NCBI RefSeq assembly: GCF_008329945.1
Contig: NZ_CP035807.1
Location: 1,612,001 to 1,676,000 of the forward strand
Length of the DNA: 64,000 bases
Reading direction: 5' to 3'
Origin: Thiospirochaeta perfilievii
Lineage (GTDB): Bacteria; Spirochaetota; Spirochaetia; DSM-2461
The position numbers were made by a program, and so were the translations under genes. The notes under the pieces are model-generated. The model searched no databases, was not told the DNA's origin, and saw only the letters and a program-made list of their open reading frames with translations. Each line of letters begins with the position of its first letter. The first letter of the stretch is position 1. Below, in pieces: positions 56,607-63,938 of the stretch.

Positions 56607-58175
56607 ATGGGCGGAATAAAAAAACAGGTAATCCCTGAAGAAATATCTACATATATTGAGTCTCTTGAAAACTCAAATAAATCTCTTGAAAATAGGGTTA
56701 AAATACTAGAAGAAGAGTTGCGTCTCGAAAGAGTAAAGAGATTTGGAAAATCTAGTGAAAAGGTTACACCTTTACAATCTGAATTATTTGATGAGTTTGA
56801 GCAAACCGCCTTGGATATAGAAGAAGAGGATGAACCTGAAGTTATATCTATTCCAGCATATAATAGAAAAAAGAAAGGTCGAAAACCTATAGATCCATCC
56901 CTACCTAGAAAACAAATCATTCACGATATATCAGAAGATGATAAACAGTGTGCTTGTGGATGTCAGATGGTTAAAATTGATGAAGTAGTAACAGAAAGGG
57001 TACAGATTATTCCTGAAAAGTCTTATGTAGAACAACATATAAGACCAAAATATGCCTGCAGGAATTGTGAAGGTTCAGGAGATGAAGATAAACCAACTTT
57101 TAGAGTTGCTCCTGCACCACCATCATTGATTTCAGGAAGTATAGTGACTGGTGGTCTTCTTGCTTACATCCATACAAATAAATTTTGTGATTACCTGCCA
57201 TTTTATCGGCAAGAGAAAAGATTTGAGAGGTATGGGATTCCGATAAGCAGACAGAATATGTCAAACTGGACTATAAAAGCTTATAGAAAATTAAAAGGTC
57301 TTAATGATATTATGAAAGATCACATAAAGACTGGTACATATCTTCAAATGGATGAAACAGTCCTCAAAGTTCATGGGGAAGTTGGTAAATTAGATTCTAG
57401 TAACTCTTACATATGGGTCACCTGTGGTGGGCCTAAAGACTCAAGTATAGCTCTCTATGAATATAATAGATCTCGAAGTTCAAAATATATTAAAGATTTT
57501 ACTGAAGGCTTTTCTGGGTTTTGTCAGTCAGATGGTTTCCCAGGTTACAATGCCGTTTTTAAAAATAGTGACAAAATAACACATGTAACATGTTTAGCAC
57601 ATTGTCGGAGAGAGCTTTACGATGCCTATAAAGCTTCTAAGCAACTAAATAAGTCTAATGTTGTAATTAATAAAATTCAAAAGATATATGTTGTAGAAAA
57701 ACAACTTAGAGATAAGAACCTCAAACCGGAAGAATTTGTAGCAGAAAGAAAGAAGTTAGCGACACCATTACTTGATAACCTAAAAGACTGGCTTGATAAA
57801 AAGGCTATAAATATTAGACCAGAAAGTAAATTGGGGAAAGCTGTAAAATATACATTAGGCCAATGGGATAAAATGATAAATTACCTTGATTGTGCAGAGC
57901 TTACTCCAGATAATAACGCTGCGGAGAGAGTGGTAAAACCACTTGTTATGGGTCGTAAAAATTTTTTATTTTCGGGTAGTCCTGAAGGTGCGGATGCATT
58001 ATGTTTTTTCTACTCTTTAATTGAAACGGCAAAATTAAATGATTTAAATCCATACGCATATTTAAAATGGTTATATGATAAGGCTCCATTATTACCAGAA
58101 GGCTCCTCATTAGAAGAATTAGCTCCATGGAAATGTGATCCAATAGAAGTTAATAAAATTATGTTACCTTCTTAG
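56607..58175 (+). CDS. tnpC: IS66 transposase TnpC
   Basis: A 522-residue DDE transposase of normal length. Leucine-zipper-like N-terminus (SLENSNKSLENRVKILEEEL), then RVKRFGKSSEKV, a zinc-finger region with CACGCQM and YACRNCEG, catalytic blocks LQMDETVLKVHGE and QSDGFPGYNA, and the C-terminal NNAAERVVKPLVMGRKNFLF with the final glutamate. Ends with the IS66 C-terminal LDKAPLLPE-like motif. Complete and probably functional. Confidence 0.95.
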   Translation: MGGIKKQVIPEEISTYIESLENSNKSLENRVKILEEELRLERVKRFGKSSEKVTPLQSELFDEFEQTALDIEEEDEPEVISIPAYNRKKKGRKPIDPSLPRKQIIHDISEDDKQCACGCQMVKIDEVVTERVQIIPEKSYVEQHIRPKYACRNCEGSGDEDKPTFRVAPAPPSLISGSIVTGGLLAYIHTNKFCDYLPFYRQEKRFERYGIPISRQNMSNWTIKAYRKLKGLNDIMKDHIKTGTYLQMDETVLKVHGEVGKLDSSNSYIWVTCGGPKDSSIALYEYNRSRSSKYIKDFTEGFSGFCQSDGFPGYNAVFKNSDKITHVTCLAHCRRELYDAYKASKQLNKSNVVINKIQKIYVVEKQLRDKNLKPEEFVAERKKLATPLLDNLKDWLDKKAINIRPESKLGKAVKYTLGQWDKMINYLDCAELTPDNNAAERVVKPLVMGRKNFLFSGSPEGADALCFFYSLIETAKLNDLNPYAYLKWLYDKAPLLPEGSSLEELAPWKCDPIEVNKIMLPS

Positions 58176-58246
58176 AGAGCTATTCCCTTTTTAAAATATT
58201 AAATATTTAAATATCAGTTGTTACTGCCTTTAGATTTGACGGTTAC

Positions 58247-58305
58247 AATATAAGTAATAAAATGGTTAATGTTATATATAAGTTTATGTTTTCCAAAATT
58301 GACAT
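58247..58305 (-). pseudogene. N-terminal part of the cassette gene broken by IS66
   Basis: ATG at 58303-58305 begins MSILENINLYITLTILLLI, a hydrophobic N-terminus that could be a membrane anchor, preceded by AGGAG at 58311-58315. The frame runs into the IS66 end and continues in the same frame at 55843. It starts 8 bases after the stop of the coiled-coil gene, so the two formed one operon. Confidence 0.6.
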
Positions 58306-58313
58306 TGTATCTC

Positions 58314-58616
58314 CTAATGTTTCTTGTTTAAATACTTAAGTCTAAGATCTCTCCGTTCATTGATACGATCCTCAAATACCTTTTTTTCATTTTCTATAGC
58401 CTGTTTAATTCTTTCCTTTTCTGCTTTTATTTCTTCTCTATTTAATTGTTTTTGTAATCTTATATTATCTTTTTCTGCTTTAATTCTTTCTCTTTCTAGT
58501 TCATTTGCTCTACGAATACGTTCTTTTTCTCTTCTGATTCGATCTCTTTCAGCAGCTTTATTAGCTCTATCTACTTCTTTGATTACAGTAGTTAATATCT
58601 TCATTCCTGTACCCAT
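58314..58616 (-). CDS. Small highly charged coiled-coil protein
   Basis: From the ATG at 58616, 100 residues, nearly all in one long charged helix: heptad-like runs such as RDRIRREKERIRRANELERE and IKAEKERIKQAIENEKK. The AGGAG site lies about 7 bases before this ATG; the upstream GTG falls within that site and is not used. It is the first gene of cassette 2, followed by the broken gene. A TATAAT at the right distance is present upstream but its -35 is weak. Function unknown; a scaffold or partner role for the second gene is possible. Confidence 0.65.
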   Translation of the reverse strand: MGTGMKILTTVIKEVDRANKAAERDRIRREKERIRRANELERERIKAEKDNIRLQKQLNREEIKAEKERIKQAIENEKKVFEDRINERRDLRLKYLNKKH

Positions 58617-58709
58617 AAGCACTCCTAGTTTAGTTAAATATATTAATTCTTAAATATTATAATTTAAATATATCACAATTTGTAATCTAATTGTATAAAT
58701 TTTTATTCT

Positions 58710-58844
58710 ATATAACGTCCATTTAACCTGCCGATTCGTCACGGAGTGTTGGCGTGATTTTTGAATGGAGGGACGATTAGTCCTGGAATGGCTGAAAGCA
58801 AAAATCATGACAAAGAATCGGACTGGTTCAAATGTTTGTTATGT
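58710..58844 (-). other. attC2 (135-bp type)
   Basis: Boxes ATATAAC (58710-58716) and GTTATGT (58838-58844). Arms CATTTAACC...GATTC and GAATC...GGTTCAAATG pair with one extra G in the right arm; GTGTTGGCG lies in the left arm. ATATAAC is the exact complement of GTTATAT at 55019-55025 across cassette 2. Read on the minus strand; belongs to cassette 3. Confidence 0.93.
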
Positions 58845-59113
58845 AGCGCCCCCAGTTTTGAAATAAGGGGTCTATAGACCCTATTTCAGAAGATTTCTGA
58901 CGGAGTAAAACTTTGTTGAAGCCTTTAGGCTGAACCCTGGCTGACCGGATCATATCATGTAATTATAAAAATAACCAAAGGTAAAAGTTTAGACTTACAG
59001 TCCCCTATTTTTCCTTTTTTTATTTTTTAATATGTTTTAAAATCTCAATTTTTTACTAGTTAGAATCTGATTATACCCCAACTTAACATTGAGTCGCAAA
59101 AGTGCCTACATAA
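58716..59113 (-). mobile_element. Geneless cassette 3, copy 1 of the 398-bp promoter cassette
   Basis: A 398-bp cassette without an ORF over 41 codons. On the minus strand a promoter TTGCGA (59099-59094), 18-base spacer, TATAAT (59075-59070) reads toward attC2. The expected transcript of about 200 bases contains AGCC-TAA-AGGCT and a long stem TGAAATA...TATTTCA (58859-58888). It reads identical to cassette 9. It may encode a small RNA or supply a promoter to the cassettes further left. Confidence 0.75.
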
Positions 59114-59242
59114 CGTCCATTTAACCTGCAGATTCGTCACGGAGTGTTGGCGTGATTTTTGAATGGAGGGACGATTAGTCCTGGAATGGCTGAAAGCAAA
59201 AATCATGACAAAGAATCGGACTGGTTCAAATGTTTGTTATGT
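59108..59242 (-). other. attC3 (135-bp type)
   Basis: Boxes ACATAAC (59108-59114) and GTTATGT (59236-59242). Almost identical to attC2; one base differs in the left arm (CTGCAGATTC instead of CTGCCGATTC). Extra G in the right arm, minus orientation. Confidence 0.93.
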
Positions 59243-59505
59243 AGCGCCCCCAGTTTTGAAATAAGGGGTCTATAAACCCTATTTCAGAAGATTTCTGACG
59301 AAGTAAAACTTTGTTGAAGCCGTTAGGCTGAACCCTGCCTGACCGGATCATATCATGTAATTATTAAAATAACCAAAGGTAAAAGTTTTGACTTACAGTC
59401 CCCTATTTTTCCTTTTTTTTAATATGTTTTAAAATCTCAATTTTTTACCAGTTAGAATCTGATTATAGCCCAATTTAACATTGAGTCGCAAAAGTGCCTA
59501 CATAA
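59114..59505 (-). mobile_element. Geneless cassette 4, copy 2 of the promoter cassette
   Basis: A 392-bp variant. The promoter is kept: TTGCGA (59491-59486), 18 bases, TATAAT (59467-59462). It differs from copy 1 by scattered substitutions and a shorter T/A tract. The hairpin loop AGCC-TAA-CGGCT differs from copy 1, while the stem is kept. Confidence 0.72.
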
Positions 59506-59634
59506 CGTCCATTTAACCTGCCGATTCGTCACGGAGTGTTGGCGTGATTTTTGAATGGAGGGACGATTAGTCCTGGAATGGCTGAAAGCAAAAATCATGA
59601 CAAAGAATCGGACTGGTTCAAATGTTTGTTATGT
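59500..59634 (-). other. attC4 (135-bp type)
   Basis: Boxes ACATAAC (59500-59506) and GTTATGT (59628-59634), same arms as attC2, minus orientation. Belongs to cassette 5. Confidence 0.93.
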
Positions 59635-59903
59635 AGCGCCCCCAGTTCTGAAATAAGGGGTCTATAAACCCTATTTCAGAAGAATTCTGACGAAGTAAAA
59701 CTTTGTTGAAGCCGTTAGGCTGAACCCTGGCTGACCGGATCATATCATGTAATTATTAAAATAACCAAAGGTAAAAGTTTTGACTTACAGTCCCCTATTT
59801 TTCCTTTTTTTATTTTTTTAATATGTTTTAAAATCTCAATTTTTTACCAGTTAGAATCTGATTATACCCAATTTAACATCGAGTCGCAAAAGTGCCTACA
59901 TAA
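59506..59903 (-). mobile_element. Geneless cassette 5, copy 3 of the promoter cassette
   Basis: A 398-bp variant closest to copy 2. Promoter TTGCGA (59889-59884), 17 bases, TATAAT (59866-59861). The one-base deletion in the spacer still leaves an optimal distance. It is the first of three tandem copies in reading direction. Confidence 0.72.
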
Positions 59904-60008
59904 CGTCGACTTGAGATGAAAGTTTGTCCCGCAGGGTTGGCGCTGTTCTTGCATTTTATTTGCGAGAACAGTGACAAAAAACTTTTCTTCTCCTAGTCTT
60001 TGTTAAAT
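59898..60008 (-). other. attC5 (111-bp type)
   Basis: Boxes ACATAAC (59898-59904) and GTTAAAT (60002-60008). Arms GACTTGAG... and ...CTCCTAGTC pair, with extra bases in the right arm; GGTTGGCGC in the left arm and a central AGAACAG-type stem. Belongs to the lipoprotein cassette. Confidence 0.92.
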
Positions 60009-60078
60009 GCCCAATATTGAATTTATTATTATTTTTGGATATCTAAATAAATTATAAATCTCATAATCAGATAAATAT

Positions 60079-60372
60079 TTAATTCTTTATCTTCAATTCT
60101 GTTTGACACTATTAATAACTGATAAAAATTATTGGTTCCATAACCGTAGGTTAATTATTTATCTTTTAATCTTGTTGCCACTATTAATAACGGATAAAAA
60201 TTATAAGTTCCGCAACCGTAGGTTAATTCTTTATCTTCAATTCTGTTTGACACTATTAATAACTGATAAAAATTATTAGTTCTGTAACCGTAGGTTAATT
60301 CATTATCTTCAATTCTGTTTGCCACTTTTGATAACTTATAAAAATTATTAGTTTCGTAACCGTAGGTTAATT
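60079..60372. repeat. Four tandem 72-bp repeats in cassette 6
   Basis: The string CCGTAGGTTAA recurs at a spacing of exactly 72 bases (G at 60146, 60218, 60290 and 60362). Each unit also holds TTATCTT, CTGTTTGACAC and AACTGATAA-AAA-TTATTAGTT, a 9-bp stem with one mismatch. Degenerate parts of the unit (ATACAATTTCTAATAA, CGAAGGTTA) recur at about 60390-60510 and again on the other side of the lipoprotein gene (61160-61255). They lie downstream of the gene in its reading direction. No ORF uses them. Confidence 0.85.
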
Positions 60373-60550
60373 TAATAATTCTATTGGTTAATACAATTTC
60401 TAATAAACATAGTAACTTTATGTATTTATACCGTAAGTTACTTTGTCAATTATCCTGTTTGAAACAATTTCTGATTAACATAAAAACTCCTTGGTTTGTC
60501 GAAGGTTAGTATATCTTATAAATCTGGAGTCATTCTCTTTAGTAATTCTT

Positions 60551-61075
60551 TTATGGATTGTAATATGTTATTGAAGCTTTCCCTTCAAAAGCTACTGAAT
60601 AATTCTTTATCTGAACAAAAACATTATTTTCATTTTGTTCTAATTTGTATCCAGTTGCATTTATTTCAATATCATATGAATTTGTTGTTGTATTCGCATT
60701 GCTTATAGTTAAGGTTCCGGTACTAGCACTATAGCTATTATCGCCTACATTCCATCCACTAAAAGAAGCTTCAGATTCTGTAGACATACTATAGGAAGAA
60801 ACAATATTATATGTTCCATTCTTTGGAATCATATCCGATGATGAATAATAGAATCCAATATTTGTGTAATTCGTAACTTGATCTATTTTTTGACAATCAA
60901 TTACAAATGTCGATTGGGTATTCCCATTATTATACGAGACTTCATGTCCCTTAGTGCTTGTAGATATATTTACAGTTTCATCAACAGTAAGGGAAGTCGG
61001 ATTTGTAGAATTGTCACAACCAAAAAATAGTAAGGGAAATAAGATAAATAGAATTTTTTTCAAAATATACTCCAT
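60551..61075 (-). CDS. Cassette-borne small lipoprotein
   Basis: A 174-residue protein. Signal peptide with KK and a hydrophobic core ends LLFFGC, so Cys20 is probably lipidated. The mature part is rich in Ser, Thr, Asn and Tyr with beta-strand alternation, ending NYSVAFEGKASITYY, like an Ig- or lipocalin-like surface domain; no family is recognised. It is the only gene of cassette 6 and reads in cassette orientation. Confidence 0.7.
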   Translation of the reverse strand: MEYILKKILFILFPLLFFGCDNSTNPTSLTVDETVNISTSTKGHEVSYNNGNTQSTFVIDCQKIDQVTNYTNIGFYYSSSDMIPKNGTYNIVSSYSMSTESEASFSGWNVGDNSYSASTGTLTISNANTTTNSYDIEINATGYKLEQNENNVFVQIKNYSVAFEGKASITYYNP

Positions 61076-61315
61076 AAATAAATTTTTTTAATAAGTTAAT
61101 ATATTCTTAAAAAATATAAATGTAAATTAAAATAATATTATAATTCAATTGTTATAGTTGATACAATTTCTAATAACAATCAAAGTCTTACCCTAAAACT
61201 ATCGTTCAATTCTCCTGATTTTCACTATTTTGTTTGTTTTCCGAAGGTTAATATGTTATTTATTTCGTTTAACACAAACTCATAATCATTAAAATTAATA
61301 CTCACCTAAAAGTGC
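61076..61315. other. Upstream part of cassette 6 without a gene
   Basis: AT-rich sequence between the lipoprotein start and attC6. It contains degenerate pieces of the repeats that also lie downstream of the gene (ATACAATTTCTAATAA near 61158, CGAAGGTTAATAT near 61243). No convincing promoter was found. Confidence 0.5.
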
Positions 61316-61426
61316 ATTTAACGTCCGATTGAGTGGAAAGTTTGTTCCGTAGGATTGGCGTGAAATCTGCATTTTTCTTGCAGATTTCATGACAAAAAGC
61401 TTTTCCATTCCAATCGTTTGTTATAC
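61316..61426 (-). other. attC6 (111-bp type)
   Basis: Boxes ATTTAAC (61316-61322), exact complement of the GTTAAAT that ends attC5, and GTTATAC (61420-61426). Arms CGATTGAGTGGAAAG and CTTTTCCATTCCAATCG pair with an extra base on the right. Minus orientation; belongs to the membrane-protein cassette. Confidence 0.94.
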
Positions 61427-61448
61427 ATTTCCTTAATATATCAATTCT

Positions 61449-62693
61449 CTAAATATTTAAATAATATTCATTAAATAAAGATTCACCAGTAATTTCACTA
61501 GTAGGAATGTTTGTTTCAATATAAATAGTCTCATCAGATTTTAATCTGAATTTATTTTTTTCACTGATTGTAATACTCTTAATAATACAGTTTTTATTAT
61601 CTGATATTTCGAATTCAATATCAATGTATGCCTCTGATGTTTTATAATCTGGAATATAAAATGAGTCGTATAACAATTCAGTAAATTGATCCATAAAGTC
61701 CGGTACATTTTTTTCATGAAGCAACTCAAATAAATACAATAAATCCGAATTAGATTTCTTTACTTTTTCATAAACAGAATCAAGTATTAAATACTCGCTA
61801 TTAGTCATAACATAATCAGGATTTGTATAATATTTTGTGTAATAATCATTAATTAGCGTTAAAAAATTGTCCATATCATATTCTAAGCCATTTCTATTAA
61901 AATTTTGAATATATTCAGGATTTTCAATTCTATTAAATAACCATTTAAGTGAGTTAGTATTACCATTAATAATTCTAGATTCATTTTCTGAAAAGATTCT
62001 TTTTAGTGATTGATATTCAATATATGCAATATTATTTTTAAGAATTTTAGATTTATCAAAATATTTATTATTGTTATATTTTCCTGAAAATCTAACAATA
62101 TTATTAGACCAATCATTTTCAACAATATTCCATTCAAAATATTCAAATATGTCTGTATTTTCTAATAATTCTGAAAAGTTCTTCTTAAATGAATAAGACA
62201 CACCTATACCAAAACTACTATAAGTATAATCTGGATAATAATCTATTGAATTTTCAGGATAAGAACCTCTAACATTATTTATATTTTTATCATATTTACT
62301 ATCTCTATTAATTATATATTGTTTTATCTTTATTTTACCTACATTTGCTGTAAAACTATAAATAGGATGTGATAGTACTGCGAAAATACTTAGTGAGATT
62401 ATAACTACAATAGAAAAAATTAACCATTTGAAAACTGTGACAATATAATTATTTTTAGTATTTAATTTAACTTTGAATAATAATTTTTTAATCTTTACTA
62501 ATAAAAGAAATAGTACATAACAAAAAATAAAAATAATAATTATATATAATATTTCTCTCCATACTGTTTTTATAATATTTCCTTGCATTTTATTAGAGAA
62601 AAAATTTAGAATCGTTACTATTATTGAAAAAGCTATTAACTTAGCATCAATTTTAAAAAAATCTATTATTTTTTTTTCACTTTGTTCGTTCAA
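61449..62693 (-). CDS. Cassette-borne membrane protein of unknown function
   Basis: A 414-residue protein. Three or four hydrophobic helices occupy residues 15-110 (including ILYIIIIFIFCYVLFLLLV and WLIFSIVVIISLSIFAVL), followed by a large, very Asn/Lys/Tyr-rich extracytoplasmic region. TTG at 62693 is the start, with GGAAGG about 6 bases before it. Not recognised. Its extreme AT content resembles other integron cassettes. The only gene of cassette 7. Confidence 0.7.
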   Translation of the reverse strand: MNEQSEKKIIDFFKIDAKLIAFSIIVTILNFFSNKMQGNIIKTVWREILYIIIIFIFCYVLFLLLVKIKKLLFKVKLNTKNNYIVTVFKWLIFSIVVIISLSIFAVLSHPIYSFTANVGKIKIKQYIINRDSKYDKNINNVRGSYPENSIDYYPDYTYSSFGIGVSYSFKKNFSELLENTDIFEYFEWNIVENDWSNNIVRFSGKYNNNKYFDKSKILKNNIAYIEYQSLKRIFSENESRIINGNTNSLKWLFNRIENPEYIQNFNRNGLEYDMDNFLTLINDYYTKYYTNPDYVMTNSEYLILDSVYEKVKKSNSDLLYLFELLHEKNVPDFMDQFTELLYDSFYIPDYKTSEAYIDIEFEISDNKNCIIKSITISEKNKFRLKSDETIYIETNIPTSEITGESLFNEYYLNI

Positions 62694-62723
62694 TTTTTAC
62701 CTTCCACACTATTAATATTATTT

Positions 62724-62752
62724 AAAATATCTTATCTAATGTAAAATATCAA
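62724..62752 (-). promoter_or_regulatory. Promoter of the cassette 7 membrane-protein gene
   Basis: On the minus strand TTGATA (62752-62747), 17 bases, TATTTT (62729-62724), about 30 bases before the TTG start and GGAAGG site. Confidence 0.45.
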
Positions 62753-62831
62753 CATTTTTTATTCAAACCTCATAAATATTTTATTACGATATTCCCTGTA
62801 AATAACCTAATTAAACTTTCACCTGAAATAT

Positions 62832-62942
62832 GTATAACGTCCTGTTGAGTAGAAAGTTTGTTCCGCAGGATTGGCGCAGTCTTTGCATTTTTCTTGCACA
62901 GACTGTGACAAAAAACTTTTCTACTCCTACAGTTTGTTATCT
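62832..62942 (-). other. attC7 (111-bp type)
   Basis: Boxes GTATAAC (62832-62838), exact complement of GTTATAC in attC6, and GTTATCT (62936-62942). Arms CTGTTGAGTAGAAAG and CTTTTCTACTCCTACAG pair with an extra base on the right. Belongs to geneless cassette 8. Confidence 0.94.
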
Positions 62943-63534
62943 GAAAAATGCAGTGATTTAAGAAAAAAGAGTCTATATATTATCATTTTTCATTTTAGTT
63001 CATATTTACTGAGCAATCATCCCGATTCACCCATAATATAATTAGGCAGTTTCTCAGTCATTTTAGTTTTTGTACTAACAATGATAAAGGATATAAAAGT
63101 ATTTATCCTCCCGCATTAAATAAATTAAGTGATCCATCGTTTTAATCCAGAAAAAGTGTGTTCAGTAATTAAGAATTAAATTCATTTAGATAAACTTTGC
63201 TTTAATTAATAGTAATCTTATTAAGAGTAAAATTATATTACTAAGCCCATTTAGTGAAACTTAGTTCTTAATAAATAGTGATCTTGTTAAGAATAAAATT
63301 ATAATACTAAACCCATTACGAAAGAAATTTATTTTCATCTATAATTGTACTATTAGAAATTAATTAAAAAGATATTTGATAAAAGTAGGGGGCTTATTTT
63401 GATAATTATCGTATAAAATAAATTATCTATATCGGCATTATTTGTAAATATTATTTAACTAATTTGAGTATTTTATATCATTATTTTATATTTTAAGATT
63501 AATATCAATATTTTATTAACCGCCTTTTGGCGGC
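62943..63534. other. Geneless cassette 8 with a 66-bp duplicated segment
   Basis: Nearly 600 bases without an ORF of 60 codons, framed by attC7 and attC8. A segment of about 66 bases occurs twice in tandem around 63190-63320 (AGTAATCTT...CTAAGCCCAT and AGTGATCTT...CTAAACCCAT). Just before attC8 lies ACCGCC-TTTT-GGCGG, a small GC hairpin at about 63520-63534. I see no function. Confidence 0.5.
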
Positions 63535-63669
63535 AGATAACGTCCATTTAACCTGCCGATTCGTCACGGAGTGTTGGCGTGATTTTTGAATGGAGGGACG
63601 ATTAGTCCTGGAATGGCTGAAAGCAAAAATCATGACAAAGAATCGGACTGGTTCAAATGTTTGTTATGT
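63535..63669 (-). other. attC8 (135-bp type)
   Basis: Boxes AGATAAC (63535-63541), exact complement of GTTATCT in attC7, and GTTATGT (63663-63669). Arms identical to attC2. Belongs to geneless cassette 9. Confidence 0.94.
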
Positions 63670-63938
63670 AGCGCCCCCAGTTTTGAAATAAGGGGTCTAT
63701 AGACCCTATTTCAGAAGATTTCTGACGGAGTAAAACTTTGTTGAAGCCTTTAGGCTGAACCCTGGCTGACCGGATCATATCATGTAATTATAAAAATAAC
63801 CAAAGGTAAAAGTTTAGACTTACAGTCCCCTATTTTTCCTTTTTTTATTTTTTAATATGTTTTAAAATCTCAATTTTTTACTAGTTAGAATCTGATTATA
63901 CCCCAACTTAACATTGAGTCGCAAAAGTGCCTACATAA
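63541..63938 (-). mobile_element. Geneless cassette 9, copy 4 of the promoter cassette
   Basis: A 398-bp cassette that reads identical to cassette 3 although 4.8 kb away, with promoter TTGCGA (63924-63919), 18 bases, TATAAT (63900-63895). Identity with cassette 3 and not with the tandem neighbours 4 and 5 points to recent separate insertion or to cassette exchange. Confidence 0.75.

Larger units (their letters stand above)
55844..58246 (+). mobile_element. IS66-family insertion sequence
   Basis: A 2,403-bp element with terminal repeats GTAACCGTCAA at 55844-55854 and its complement at 58236-58246. It carries the three standard genes tnpA, tnpB and tnpC, all intact, on the plus strand. It interrupts a minus-strand cassette gene. 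The 8-base direct repeat that IS66 normally makes is absent (AAATATTC on the left, AATATAAG on the right), which is unusual. Confidence 0.9.

Noticed and set aside
58324-58653. A 109-codon plus-strand ORF opposite the coiled-coil gene
   Set aside because: Its Ser/Leu/Ile-rich text is the antisense of a Lys/Arg/Glu coiled coil; the minus-strand gene has the ribosome site.
58828-58953. A 41-codon ORF on the minus strand in each promoter cassette (MIRSARVQPKGF...)
   Set aside because: It has no ribosome binding site, ends inside the attC, and differences among copies are mostly amino-acid changing, so nothing suggests selection for a protein.
58710-60372. Repeated blocks considered as a CRISPR array
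   Set aside because: The units are about 395 or 72 bases, directly adjacent, with no unique spacers and no cas genes nearby.
60496-60708. A 70-codon plus-strand ORF at the end of the cassette lipoprotein
   Set aside because: Opposite to cassette orientation, overlaps a better gene and shows no ribosome site.
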